A stretch of 49,767 nucleotides of DNA, taken from Paenibacillus sp. NEAU-GSW1. Its GTDB lineage: Bacteria; Bacillota; Bacilli; Paenibacillales; Paenibacillaceae. The notes under the pieces are model-generated. The model did no database searches, had not been told where the DNA came from, and saw only the letters and a list, made by a program, of their open reading frames with translations. The DNA is taken from positions 1 through 49,767 of the forward strand of contig NZ_WOVL01000035.1 of NCBI RefSeq assembly GCF_009737085.1. The letters run 5' to 3'. This document shows positions 24,039-32,863 of the stretch, piece after piece (position 1 is the stretch's first letter; each line of letters opens with the position of its first letter). Made by a program: the position numbers and the translations under genes.

Positions 24039-24100
24039 CCGCTATATGAATCTTCGCTCGGCGTTGCTCTTGACGGGTTGCGGCATAGCGGAGATTTTTT
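24039..24100 (+). terminator. Probable terminator of the hemolysin III gene
   Basis: CCGCTAT / ATAGCGG closing arms with a long, partly paired loop, followed by TTTTTT. It lies between the converging hemolysin III and class 3 lipase genes. Confidence 0.6.
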
Positions 24101-24113
24101 GTTGTTCAAATTA

Positions 24114-24947
24114 CTAATTAGGCAGCGGGCAAAAGCCGGGAGGCTCCGAGCATAGCGCAGTGGCGAATAGTGGGTCTTCACTCGCTAAATCGGTGAAATA
24201 ATTGCTCAAAATATGGTTACCAGAAACGGAGCCCATGCGAAACGAACGTTTGACTTCACCTTTGACATGCAGGTAGTAATACGTTTTTTTCGTATTTGGC
24301 GATTGATAGACGAGCGGCGGCAAATGGGGAACGATGTCGAACTCATTCTGAAAGCGCCAATGTGTTGCAACTTTGTTGTTGTACGTGCGGACAAAACGCG
24401 GATCGCCAACGCGAGGCGAGCCGAAAGTGTATACAATTGGTGAACTGATGCCGGTATTCGTTGCGATATCGAGAGCCGCCAGAACCGAGAGCGCGCCTCC
24501 AAGGCTATGACCGGTAATAAATAACGGCTTATCGACCGGCAGCTGCTGTACGATGGCTAACATCTGCGGGCGAACGGCGGCATAAATATCGGAGAAGCCT
24601 TTATGCGCATAGCCGCTGTTTTTGGCATAGTTGTAAGGCGTTTGCTGCGCAATAAAGTCGGCAACCCAGTCAACGGCCGAGCCGGAGCCTCGAAAAGCGA
24701 GTACGGATGAGCGGTCGGATTCCAGCACGAAGCCGAATTTTTCTTCGGCAAAATCATAAACCTGCGCTGAAAAGGCGCCGACGACTTTGTAATGGCGGGG
24801 AACAAGAAACAAGCCGTCGCTGTTTTCAAATTGCGCATATGTTTGTCCGCAAACGGCAGCCAAAAACAAGGCGGTTCGCATATCGACATCCTGCGTCTGT
24901 CTCCGCTGACGTAACGGCTGCGTCTGTGTTTTTGTTCGCGTTGCCAT
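24114..24947 (-). CDS. Class 3 lipase family protein
   Basis: A 277-residue protein with the class 3 lipase signature: an AFRGSGS oxyanion segment at 84-90, the nucleophile elbow GHSLGG (146-151, Ser148), Asp204 in NEFDIVPHLP and His245 in SGNHILSNY. The N-terminus is rich in Gln, Arg and Thr and is not a signal peptide, so it is probably intracellular or exported by a non-classical route. GGAGGG lies six bases before the ATG. It hydrolyses an acyl ester of unknown identity. Confidence 0.92.
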   Translation of the reverse strand: MATRTKTQTQPLRQRRQTQDVDMRTALFLAAVCGQTYAQFENSDGLFLVPRHYKVVGAFSAQVYDFAEEKFGFVLESDRSSVLAFRGSGSAVDWVADFIAQQTPYNYAKNSGYAHKGFSDIYAAVRPQMLAIVQQLPVDKPLFITGHSLGGALSVLAALDIATNTGISSPIVYTFGSPRVGDPRFVRTYNNKVATHWRFQNEFDIVPHLPPLVYQSPNTKKTYYYLHVKGEVKRSFRMGSVSGNHILSNYFTDLASEDPLFATALCSEPPGFCPLPN

Positions 24948-25192
24948 CGTTATCCCTCCGCATTCGCAATTCGCATTCGGCTTCCAAGTAACCGTGTTCG
25001 ATCGCTCGATTGCTGACCTCCATCCCCTTTACATAACAGCGGCAGACGCGCAGCAAGTTGATTTTCTATAGTATGAATAGGCGAGTTGATTGGTACCGAT
25101 AGGCAAGCTTGCCGAGAAATAAAAACAATGGTAAGCTCTGAACGTTATTGACGGACGGATTGCTAATTTAAATAAAGAGAGGATGACACAAC

Positions 25193-26161
25193 ATGGCTTT
25201 ACAGATTGGAATTGTCGGGACAGGCTGGTTTGGCCGCATGCATGCGGAAAAGCTGGCTCAAATGGAAGGCGTAAACGTTGCTGCTTTTTGCGGCACAAGT
25301 GAAGATAAAGCGGTACAGGCGGCTAAGCCGTATGCCGGTGCCAAAGGCTATGCATCCATTACGAATATGCTAGACGGTCGCAAGCTGGATGCGGTATATA
25401 TTTGCGTTCCGCCATTTGCTCACGGCGAAGTTGAAAACGCTCTCCTTGAGCGGAACATCCCGTTTCTTGTTGAAAAGCCGATCGGGCTCGATTTGGAGAC
25501 GCCTGCAGCAATTGCGGAAGCGGTTGAACGCACCGGACTTATAACGTCCGCAGGCTATCATTTCCGATATATGGACGGTACGGAGAAGGCTAGAGAGCTG
25601 CTTCAGGATCGGACGTCGCTTATGGCGCTCGGTTATTGGATGGGCTCGATGCCCGGCGTTTATTGGTGGCGCAAAATGGAGGGCTCGGGAGGACAGTTCA
25701 TCGAGCAGACAACTCATATTGTCGATCTCTTGCGCTATTTGCTCGGCGAGGTAACGGAGGTTTATGCGGCTTATGACAACCGTATCATGTCGACGAAAGA
25801 GGAAGGCGTTACGGTGCCCGATGTCGGTACGGTAACGATGAAGCTGGCGAGCGGCGGTGTCGCTACGATCAGCAATACGTGCGCCATTCCAGCGGGTGAC
25901 CGCGCCGGCTTGCAAATCTATACCGATCAAGGCGTGCTCGAGCTGAGCCACAGCGGGTTGCTCGATTTGCGCTCCGATCGGAAGACAGAGTATTTGAACC
26001 GGAACAATCCGTACGAGAAGGGAAATGATGCGTTCCTTTATGCCGTTCGAACTGGCGATACAAGCCGCATCCGTTCGACATATGCCGATGCATGGCGTAC
26101 GCATAAGGTAACGATTGCCGCTAACCGTTCGGCCGAGAGCGGCTTGCCGGTGAAGATTTAG
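25193..26161 (+). CDS. Gfo/Idh/MocA family oxidoreductase
   Basis: A 322-residue NAD(P)-dependent dehydrogenase. GIVGTGWFG at 7-15 is the Rossmann cofactor motif and VEKPIGLD carries the family Lys near residue 95. GGQFIEQTTHIVDLLRYLLGE is the typical C-domain helix with the His/Asp that contact the sugar-like substrate. It is only distantly related to the 1067-2059 protein, so the two are not recent duplicates. AGAGAGGATG precedes the ATG and a terminator follows, so it is monocistronic. Confidence 0.9.
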   Translation: MALQIGIVGTGWFGRMHAEKLAQMEGVNVAAFCGTSEDKAVQAAKPYAGAKGYASITNMLDGRKLDAVYICVPPFAHGEVENALLERNIPFLVEKPIGLDLETPAAIAEAVERTGLITSAGYHFRYMDGTEKARELLQDRTSLMALGYWMGSMPGVYWWRKMEGSGGQFIEQTTHIVDLLRYLLGEVTEVYAAYDNRIMSTKEEGVTVPDVGTVTMKLASGGVATISNTCAIPAGDRAGLQIYTDQGVLELSHSGLLDLRSDRKTEYLNRNNPYEKGNDAFLYAVRTGDTSRIRSTYADAWRTHKVTIAANRSAESGLPVKI

Positions 26162-26190
26162 TTGTCCGGCGCTAATTGCGATCGATACAA

Positions 26191-26224
26191 AAAAAGAAAC
26201 CCTGCCCTAGGGTTTCTTTTTCTT
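26191..26224. terminator. Bidirectional terminator
   Basis: Stem AAAGAAACCCT / AGGGTTTCTTT with A- and T-runs on the two sides. It ends the oxidoreductase gene and overlaps the 3' end of the converging CorA-like gene. Confidence 0.92.
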
Positions 26225-27405
26225 TACCTTGCGGTTCGGCTGCGCCGTTTCGGCAGCGGTTCCTGCTCCTGCTGTATATAATCTATTTCTGCTGCTTTTT
26301 GTACAGAACGTAATTGCAATGAAGGTTTATCCTGCTCAACATTAAAGATGTTGCTAATCGGATGGTTGTCATTTCGAGCCGGCTTTTTCGATGCTTGCCG
26401 CCTTCCCGTCAACAAATCGCCGGTCCAGCCTTTTCGCCAGAGCCATATATAGATCGAAATCGTTAAGACGAGCACAATCGAGCATAGCATCGTAAAGCCC
26501 CACCAGTAATCATCCCATGGCAACGGATGAAAGTTAGTGCCCCAGAGCGCGGCTAATACGGAGGCGGGCGTAAACATAACGGTAAAAATCGTCAATGTCT
26601 TCATAATGTCGTTGCCGCGAAAGCTTGAGATTGCCCCGTCCATTGATATAAGCGTATCGATCTCCAAAGCGTAATGCTTAAGCAGCGTTTCGATACGATC
26701 CAAGCGGTGCGTCATCCGTTTAAAGCTGTCGCTTTCCATTAAAGCGTCCATAAAGGCTTCCTTTGCAGCGCCATGCAGCTCGCGGACCGGAAGAAATAGA
26801 TGGCTCCAATGCAGCAAATCATAACGCCGCTCAAAAATAACATCCATGAGTCCCGTCCGATTGGCATTGCGCATTGCGCCCTCCAGTTTTCCCAGGCGTG
26901 TCTCAAATCCGTCCAAGCCGATATGGAAAGGTTCGAGCGCGATGCCGAGCATGACAAACAACGCTTCCGGAGCGGAACTGCAGCTCTCCAGCCTTGCAGT
27001 CGCCGCCTCAGATTGAAATCGGATCATCAGCCGCAAGTCGTCATGCAGCGTAACGAGCTTATCTTCAGTCAGCCAGAAATGAAACGGCAAGACATCGGTA
27101 TGCTGCTCAGATATTTGAAATAAGACGGTTCCTTGAAGAAGCGGACCATGATCGGCTGAAGCGGCAACTTGAATCTGGTTAGTATCGCGTCCATAGCAAT
27201 CATCAAGCCAGGAGGCGCATTCCGGCAGCGCCCGCTTCATTTGCTCAAGCTGGTCGTCCTCATCCTCCATTTCATCCGTCGCGTTCGACATTATTTTTTT
27301 TAATTTTCGGCTCGGCAGCCCCTCTGCCGATACCTGCTGCAGCCGTTCATGCTGCAGTACATGCCACTCCCACTTGGCGGGATAGTGAAGCATCCGATGA
27401 ATCAT
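26224..27405 (-). CDS. CorA-like divalent cation transporter with GTN in place of GMN
   Basis: A 393-residue protein. The long cytosolic N-domain (1-265) is followed by two transmembrane helices (about 268-288 and 302-323), as in CorA Mg2+ channels. The helix 1 end carries WGTNFHP (Gly289-Thr290-Asn291) where the family has GMN, so selectivity may differ. The C-terminal 65 residues are a charged extension. The start at 27405 follows GGAGG by seven bases. The final codons overlap the terminator. It is divergent from the stress protein gene. Confidence 0.82.
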   Translation of the reverse strand: MIHRMLHYPAKWEWHVLQHERLQQVSAEGLPSRKLKKIMSNATDEMEDEDDQLEQMKRALPECASWLDDCYGRDTNQIQVAASADHGPLLQGTVLFQISEQHTDVLPFHFWLTEDKLVTLHDDLRLMIRFQSEAATARLESCSSAPEALFVMLGIALEPFHIGLDGFETRLGKLEGAMRNANRTGLMDVIFERRYDLLHWSHLFLPVRELHGAAKEAFMDALMESDSFKRMTHRLDRIETLLKHYALEIDTLISMDGAISSFRGNDIMKTLTIFTVMFTPASVLAALWGTNFHPLPWDDYWWGFTMLCSIVLVLTISIYIWLWRKGWTGDLLTGRRQASKKPARNDNHPISNIFNVEQDKPSLQLRSVQKAAEIDYIQQEQEPLPKRRSRTAR

Positions 27406-27575
27406 CGAGTTGCCTCCATCTTTGTCCGATTTCCATTTCGCTTTCTCCATCATACCTTGAAACCGGATAGATGCACAACCTGCCGGTATAACCATCGAGT
27501 CTGCGAAAGGAAGAGTGATCATTGCCTCTGCAGGGTATAACTACTTATGACAACAGCAGAGGGAGTGGTTGCGCA

Positions 27576-28121
27576 ATGGCAAAAGAATTTGCTTCTTTTC
27601 AATCGGAGCAGCAAGTTATCGATACGGTTGCGGCATTATTAAATGCCGGTTTTGAGAAAGGCGACCTCAAAGTATTATCGAAGGATGCTTCGCATTCGCG
27701 CCGTATTGAAATGGAGTCGGACATGCATGTCGACGAAATTATGGAGCTGGCTGAGACGCGGGAGCATACCGATCATAATCTGGGCGACGCTGCATGGGCA
27801 TATCCTGCCTTAATTGCCGGAGGGAGCTTGAGCGGAACAACGGGGTGGAACGCGGCGCCATTTGCCGCTGTTTTTGCCGGAGGGGGGTTCACGGATGACG
27901 ATGCCGGCATGACCAATGCGCTGCAAGCGATGGGTTTGGACAGCAATGAAGCAGATTTCTGCAGTGAAGCTTTACGTAACGGACATGCGATTGTCGTTGT
28001 AGAGACGGATGACAGCAAAGCGTTGCTCGATAAAGACGGGGGACCGGATTTGTCGCGTCTTGGCGTAGCCGAAGCGGTTTTCCGCCAGAATAGCGCCCAT
28101 CGTATTATATCCGGTTCCTAA
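27576..28121 (+). CDS. General stress protein with YflT/GSP17M domain
   Basis: A 181-residue cytosolic protein. The N-terminal 75 residues (FASFQSEQQVIDTVAALLNAGFEKGDLKVLSKD) match the YflT domain of Bacillus general stress protein 17M. A glycine-rich middle follows (90-125), and a second alpha/beta segment ends the protein (GHAIVVVETDD). The biochemical role is unknown. The ATG at 27576 follows GAGGGAG. GGGTAT at 27534 resembles a sigma-B -10 element but lacks a matching -35. Confidence 0.8.
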   Translation: MAKEFASFQSEQQVIDTVAALLNAGFEKGDLKVLSKDASHSRRIEMESDMHVDEIMELAETREHTDHNLGDAAWAYPALIAGGSLSGTTGWNAAPFAAVFAGGGFTDDDAGMTNALQAMGLDSNEADFCSEALRNGHAIVVVETDDSKALLDKDGGPDLSRLGVAEAVFRQNSAHRIISGS

Positions 28122-28125
28122 AATC

Positions 28126-28177
28126 AAAAAGCCATTGTGCCTAATGAATGAATTCATCAAAGGCGCAACGGCTTTTT
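28126..28177. terminator. Bidirectional terminator
   Basis: Stem AAAAAGCCATTGTGCC / GGCGCAACGGCTTTTT around a loop of about 20 bases. It separates the stress protein gene from the converging FAD oxidoreductase gene. Confidence 0.9.
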
Positions 28178-28201
28178 CTAATAAAAAAGGCTTATTGCTT
28201 G

Positions 28202-29446
28202 CTACACGTTGAGCAGCGACGGCCGATCCAGCCGAACGATTTCTGCGATCGGATCATGCTTGCCAAGAATGAGATTAGTCAGTAATTGCGACGCGACCAT
28301 ACTGTATACGGAGCCGTTTCCGCCATAGCCAAGCCCGTAATACAGGCCTGGAACGGCAGGATCCTGTCCGATAAATGGAAGGTTGTCCTTCGATTCTCCG
28401 AATGTCGCGCTCCATTCATATTCGAAAACAGCGTCAAGCTGCGGGAAATGCGCAGCTAATTTTTCGGATAACCGCTCGATTCTTCGCTGCCTCGATTTTT
28501 CGCCTTCTATCGGATGCGCGGTTTGCTCATCTAAGCCGCCAATGATAATTCGGTTGTCAATAGAGGTGCGCATATACAAATAGGGGCGAGCGGTCTCCCA
28601 AATCATATAACGCTGATGCCATAGCTGCTCAAGCTTTTGCTTATCTTGAACGACGGTAACGGCTGCATAGGAACGGTTGAGTTCGGCTTTAATGAACGTT
28701 CCTGCCAGTTCCTCGGGCTCGTAGCCAACCGTGAAAATGATATGATCGGCTTCGATTTGACAGCCGTCGCTTGTGAGCAAGCAATGCCGATGCTCACTGC
28801 CCTGCACAGGCTTGCAGCTAACGACGTCGGTATGCTCATAAATGTGCAGCCCCGCAGCTTCAACATTATCGGCCAATGCATGGATGAAGCGATATGGATT
28901 AATTTCAGCATCGCCATGCGTAATGATTGCTCCTGGTTTGCGAAATGGAAAATGCCTCGAAATATCGTCAGCGCTCCATCGTTCAACGGCAAATCCATGC
29001 TTATGCAGCGTCTCATATTCACGCATCAGCTTCGGCAAATCCTGTTCTGAGCTGGCGTAATAAAGGCTGCTTTGATTTTGAAACCCGACATCTATCGGCA
29101 GCTTTGACGCAAGCTGTCCAAATTGCCCCACCGCATCCCGGCAAGCAGAGTAGAACTGGACGGCACGTTGCTCTCCGATCTGCTCGATCAGCTCGCAGAG
29201 CATAACGTCGTTTGAATATTGCAGAAGCCCGGTACTGGCGGAGCTGCTGCCGCCGGCAATCGTATTGCGTTCCAGAATAACGGCGGATAAGCCGTTGTTG
29301 ACGAGTCTGTGACCGCAAATAATACCGGACATACCGCCTCCAACGATTACGGCATTGACGCGTATCGAGCGGCGCAACGGCTCATATTGCTTGGGGGCCG
29401 CTAACGTAGTCGGCCAGTAAAGCTCCCCGGTATGAAGCAGTTTCAT
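28202..29446 (-). CDS. FAD-dependent amine/amino acid oxidoreductase (DAO family)
   Basis: A 414-residue flavoenzyme. The dinucleotide motif VIVGGGMSGIICG lies at about 33-45 and the second FAD strand ends in VILERN. The C-terminal GLYYGLGYGGNGSVYS is the flavin-contacting end typical of the DAO/GlpO family. It resembles the glycine/D-amino acid or gamma-glutamylputrescine oxidase group; the substrate is unknown. The start at 29446 follows AAAGGAG. It lies 81 bases downstream of the AraC regulator gene on the same strand. Confidence 0.88.
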   Translation of the reverse strand: MKLLHTGELYWPTTLAAPKQYEPLRRSIRVNAVIVGGGMSGIICGHRLVNNGLSAVILERNTIAGGSSSASTGLLQYSNDVMLCELIEQIGEQRAVQFYSACRDAVGQFGQLASKLPIDVGFQNQSSLYYASSEQDLPKLMREYETLHKHGFAVERWSADDISRHFPFRKPGAIITHGDAEINPYRFIHALADNVEAAGLHIYEHTDVVSCKPVQGSEHRHCLLTSDGCQIEADHIIFTVGYEPEELAGTFIKAELNRSYAAVTVVQDKQKLEQLWHQRYMIWETARPYLYMRTSIDNRIIIGGLDEQTAHPIEGEKSRQRRIERLSEKLAAHFPQLDAVFEYEWSATFGESKDNLPFIGQDPAVPGLYYGLGYGGNGSVYSMVASQLLTNLILGKHDPIAEIVRLDRPSLLNV

Positions 29447-29527
29447 CGAAGGACGGCTCCTTTGAAAGGTGGTAAATTCGTTTGTGAATTTACTATGTCC
29501 ACGCACGCTGAAGCGGATACGGGGCGG

Positions 29528-30403
29528 CTAGGTCGATTGTTTATTCATCCTCCGCATGTCTTCGCGATAAGCGGAAGGCGATAAACCGTAAAAACGGCGA
29601 AATTGCTTAGAGAAATACAGCGCATCCTGCAGGCCGACGGAAGCGGATATTTGCTCAATCGTCAGCTCATCGCGTTCACGAAGCATTTGCCGAGCTTTAT
29701 CGATGCGCAGCTTAAGCAGAAAGGTTACCGGGGTCACTCCCGTCTGCCGTTTGAAAAATCGCGACAAATAAGCTCTGTTGTAGCCAAGCGATTCCGACAT
29801 TTGTTCAATGGATACGGGATGCGCATATTGCGTTGAAAGATAGTGGATCATTTGCTGCAGCAGACGTTCGCTGTCTCCTTCCGCAGTGATGCCGGCGTTT
29901 CCTTCCGTCTGTTGCAATGCGGAACTATACGCTGCGGCGAGCAAATGAAGATAGCCGGCTGCTTTCAGATGCGCGGCAGAATCACCGACCCGGAAGGCGT
30001 GAAAAATTTGGTTGTACAGGACGCCGGCGCGCCGGCCGCTTCCGGTATCGGCGATGGGCTGGAGGACGGACAAGCCAGCTGCGGCTACTAACGGAGCAGC
30101 TTCCTTCCCTTTGAAGGCGACCCAGCGATAGCGCCAAGGGTCGTCCGCGTCGGAGGCATAACTGACCAGCTGCTCAGGCTCGATCATAAATGTATGGCCT
30201 GCTCGCAGCTCGTAACGCTTGCCGCCGCAGGTGAACACGCCTTTGCCTTCAAGTACGAGATGCATCAAGTAAAAGTCATATACTTTTGGCCCAAGAATGT
30301 GGGAAGGTTTGGTTTGGCTCTCTCCGGCAAACAATACTTGAATGCCAGAAAAAACGTCGATTACCGGATTAGAAGCTACTTTGTAGGAATAGTGACGATT
30401 CAT
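29528..30403 (-). CDS. AraC family transcriptional regulator
   Basis: A 291-residue regulator. Residues about 20-150 form an AraC-type cupin sensor domain (HLVLEGKGVFTCGGKRYELRAGHTFMIEP). Residues about 185-285 hold two HTH motifs ending in the signature YFSKQFRRFYGLSPSAYR. It is transcribed divergently from galK, so it may regulate the galactose operon or the flavoenzyme gene downstream of it. A palindrome, TCACAT-N6-ATGTGA, lies in the shared intergenic region. AAAGGCGG precedes the ATG. Confidence 0.92.
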   Translation of the reverse strand: MNRHYSYKVASNPVIDVFSGIQVLFAGESQTKPSHILGPKVYDFYLMHLVLEGKGVFTCGGKRYELRAGHTFMIEPEQLVSYASDADDPWRYRWVAFKGKEAAPLVAAAGLSVLQPIADTGSGRRAGVLYNQIFHAFRVGDSAAHLKAAGYLHLLAAAYSSALQQTEGNAGITAEGDSERLLQQMIHYLSTQYAHPVSIEQMSESLGYNRAYLSRFFKRQTGVTPVTFLLKLRIDKARQMLRERDELTIEQISASVGLQDALYFSKQFRRFYGLSPSAYREDMRRMNKQST

Positions 30404-30518
30404 TTGTTGTCCGCCTTTTCTCGCTCGACTTGATGGATTGGTTTTGAGCAGCGCTCAAAGATGCTGATGTTTAGAGCTATTTTAGCATGCTCGAAATAGC
30501 GAGATAAAGCGATGAAAG

Positions 30519-30536
30519 TCACATTAATCCATGTGA
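30519..30536. promoter_or_regulatory. Candidate operator in the araC-galK intergenic region
   Basis: TCACAT (30519-30524) and ATGTGA (30531-30536) are a perfect inverted repeat with a six-base spacer, about 40 bases upstream of the galK -10 element. It may be bound by the adjacent AraC-type regulator. Confidence 0.45.
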
Positions 30537-30553
30537 AAAGCATTTTCCGCCAT

Positions 30554-30581
30554 TTGTTTCATTTAACAGGTACGCTATACT
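30554..30581 (+). promoter_or_regulatory. Probable galK promoter
   Basis: TTGTTT (30554-30559) and TATACT (30576-30581) with a 16-base spacer. The -35 is weak, as expected for an activator-dependent promoter. Confidence 0.5.
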
Positions 30582-30625
30582 GAAGTGGAATCTCATACCT
30601 CATAACAAAGGAACGTGATCACATT

Positions 30626-31798
30626 ATGGCAAACATCCAAGCGCTGACACAGCAATTTATACAACAGTACGGCGGAGAGGAAGCTTCAATTAAAGTTTTC
30701 CATGCGCCAGGCCGCGTCAATCTGATCGGCGAACATACAGACTATAACGGAGGCTACGTTTTCCCGGCGGCTTTGACGTTCGGCACGACGCTGCTTATCC
30801 GCAAACGCGAAGACAACAAGCTCGGTCTTGCAACGACCAACTTCCCTTCCTCCAAACAGTTCAATATCAATGAAATCGTTTATGATGAAGCGGATGACTG
30901 GATGAACTATCCAAAGGGCATCGTACATGAGCTGCAGCAAAAAGGCATTTCGTTCAGCTCCGGCTACGATTTGCTGTACCATGGCGAAATTCCGAATGGC
31001 GCAGGCCTGTCCTCCTCTGCATCGATTGAAGTGGTGACCGCTTATGCGCTGCTGACTTTGGAAGGACAACCGACGGATACGGTCGAAATTGCCTTGCTTT
31101 CGCAAAAATCGGAAAATGAATTCAACGGCGTTCAATGCGGCATCATGGACCAATTCGCCGTTGCAAACGGCAAAAAGGATCATGCGATTCTGCTTATGTG
31201 CGACACGCTCGAATACGATCTGGTTCCATTCCAATCGGGCAGCTATAAGCTCGTGATCGGCAATACGAATAAACGCCGCGGATTGGTCGATTCGGCATAC
31301 AACGAACGCCGCAGCCAATGCGAGCAAGCGGTTGCCGATTTGAAAGCAGCATTCCCTGAGCTGACTTTGCTCGGTCAATTGACGCTTGAGCAGTTCAATG
31401 CCAACAAGCATTTGATCAAGGAAGATATCGTCCGTAATCGCGCGCAGCATGTCGTGGAAGAAATCGACCGCGTGCTGCAATCGATCAAAGCGCTGAAAGC
31501 GAATGATTTGGCGCAGTTCGGCCAACTGATGAACGGTTCCCACGATTCGCTGCGCGATCTGTACGAAGTGACGGGCGCTGAGCTCGATGCGATGGTCGAA
31601 GCGGCGCGCGGCGTCGATGGCGTGCTCGGTTCGCGTATGACAGGGGCGGGATTCGGCGGCTGTACCGTATCGCTCGTACATGAAGACAGCATCGAGAAGT
31701 TCAAAGAAGAAGTTGGCCGCAAATACACGGAAGCGACGGGGCTGACTCCGGACTTCTACGTATGCAGCATCGGCAATGGCGTGGAACAACTCGTTTAA
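30626..31798 (+). CDS. galK: Galactokinase
   Basis: A 390-residue GHMP kinase that phosphorylates alpha-D-galactose at C1 with ATP, the first step of the Leloir pathway. The galactokinase signature GRVNLIGEHTDYNGG is at about 28-42, the ATP-binding GAGLSSSAS at about 127-135, and the C-terminal GAGFGGC at about 342-348. The length is typical. GGAACG precedes the ATG. First gene of the galK-galE-galT operon, divergent from the AraC regulator. Confidence 0.97.
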   Translation: MANIQALTQQFIQQYGGEEASIKVFHAPGRVNLIGEHTDYNGGYVFPAALTFGTTLLIRKREDNKLGLATTNFPSSKQFNINEIVYDEADDWMNYPKGIVHELQQKGISFSSGYDLLYHGEIPNGAGLSSSASIEVVTAYALLTLEGQPTDTVEIALLSQKSENEFNGVQCGIMDQFAVANGKKDHAILLMCDTLEYDLVPFQSGSYKLVIGNTNKRRGLVDSAYNERRSQCEQAVADLKAAFPELTLLGQLTLEQFNANKHLIKEDIVRNRAQHVVEEIDRVLQSIKALKANDLAQFGQLMNGSHDSLRDLYEVTGAELDAMVEAARGVDGVLGSRMTGAGFGGCTVSLVHEDSIEKFKEEVGRKYTEATGLTPDFYVCSIGNGVEQLV

Positions 31799-31839
31799 AC
31801 GTTATAAACAGATAATTATTTTTGGGGAGTGACGGACAA

Positions 31840-32826
31840 ATGGCAGTATTAGTAACAGGCGGAGCCGGTTATATCGGTTCTCACGCGGTTGCCGCGCTTG
31901 CAGAGCGCGGAGAAGAAATCGTAGTCGTCGATAACCTGCAGCAAGGACATCGCGATGCAGTTACAGGCGGCAAGCTGTATGTCGGCGATTTGCGGGACGC
32001 GGATTTTTTGGAGACGGTTTTTGCTGAGAATAAAATCGATTCGGTCATTCATTTCGCTGCAAACTCTCTTGTCGGCGAGAGCATGAAGATTCCCGGCAAG
32101 TATTACCATAACAACGTGTACGGAACGCTGTGCCTGCTTGAAAAAATGGTTGAGCACAATGTGCTTCGCATTGTGTTCTCTTCGACAGCCGCAACCTACG
32201 GCGAGCCGGAAAATGTGCCGATCGACGAATACGATCGCACATTGCCTACTAACGCTTACGGCGAAACGAAGCTTGCAATGGAAAAAATGATGAAATGGTT
32301 CGATGTCGCTCACAGCTTGAAGTTCGTATCGCTGCGCTACTTTAACGCTGCTGGCGCGCACATTGGCGGCAAAATCGGCGAAGACCACAGTCCGGAAACG
32401 CATCTTGTGCCAATCGTGCTGCAAGCGGCGCTTGGACAGCGCCCGCATATTTCCGTATTCGGCGACGATTATGATACAGCGGACGGCACATGTATCCGCG
32501 ATTACATTCATGTCAGCGATTTGGCGGATGCGCATGTATTGGCTGTCGACCGTCTGCGCGAAGGCGCGGACAGCGCGATTTACAACCTTGGCAACGGTCA
32601 AGGCTTCTCGGTAAAAGAAGTAATCGAAATTGCGCGCAGCGTAACGGGCCGCGACATAAAAGCGGTTATCGAGCCGCGCCGCGCAGGCGACCCTGCCGTT
32701 CTGGTCGCATCCTCGGAGCGCGCCCGCAACGAGCTCGGCTGGCAGCCGAAGTTCGGCAAGCTGGAAGATATTATCGGAAGCGCTTGGAAGTGGCATGTTG
32801 CCAATCCAAACGGCTATAACGACTAA
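31840..32826 (+). CDS. galE: UDP-glucose 4-epimerase
   Basis: A 328-residue extended SDR that interconverts UDP-galactose and UDP-glucose using bound NAD. GGAGYIGSH at 6-14 is the cofactor motif, SSTAATYG holds the catalytic Ser/Thr, and NAYGETK carries the catalytic Tyr and Lys. RYFNAAGA is also conserved. The start at 31840 follows GGGGAGTG; the in-frame TTG at 31822 is upstream of it. Second gene of the Leloir operon. Confidence 0.97.
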   Translation: MAVLVTGGAGYIGSHAVAALAERGEEIVVVDNLQQGHRDAVTGGKLYVGDLRDADFLETVFAENKIDSVIHFAANSLVGESMKIPGKYYHNNVYGTLCLLEKMVEHNVLRIVFSSTAATYGEPENVPIDEYDRTLPTNAYGETKLAMEKMMKWFDVAHSLKFVSLRYFNAAGAHIGGKIGEDHSPETHLVPIVLQAALGQRPHISVFGDDYDTADGTCIRDYIHVSDLADAHVLAVDRLREGADSAIYNLGNGQGFSVKEVIEIARSVTGRDIKAVIEPRRAGDPAVLVASSERARNELGWQPKFGKLEDIIGSAWKWHVANPNGYND

Positions 32827-32863
32827 TTGACCGGCAAGCGCAAATAGAGAGGAGCATTACACC

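Noticed and set aside
27534..27539. GGGTAT as a sigma-B -10 element for the stress protein gene
   Set aside because: No GTTTAA-like -35 is found at the right distance, and the Paenibacillus group often lacks sigma-B.
30686..31789. A 367-codon open frame on the minus strand opposite galK, and a similar 315-codon frame opposite galE (31849-32796)
   Set aside because: They lie fully antisense to clear galK and galE genes, have Cys/His/Arg-rich compositions typical of shadow frames, and show no ribosome binding site or known motif.
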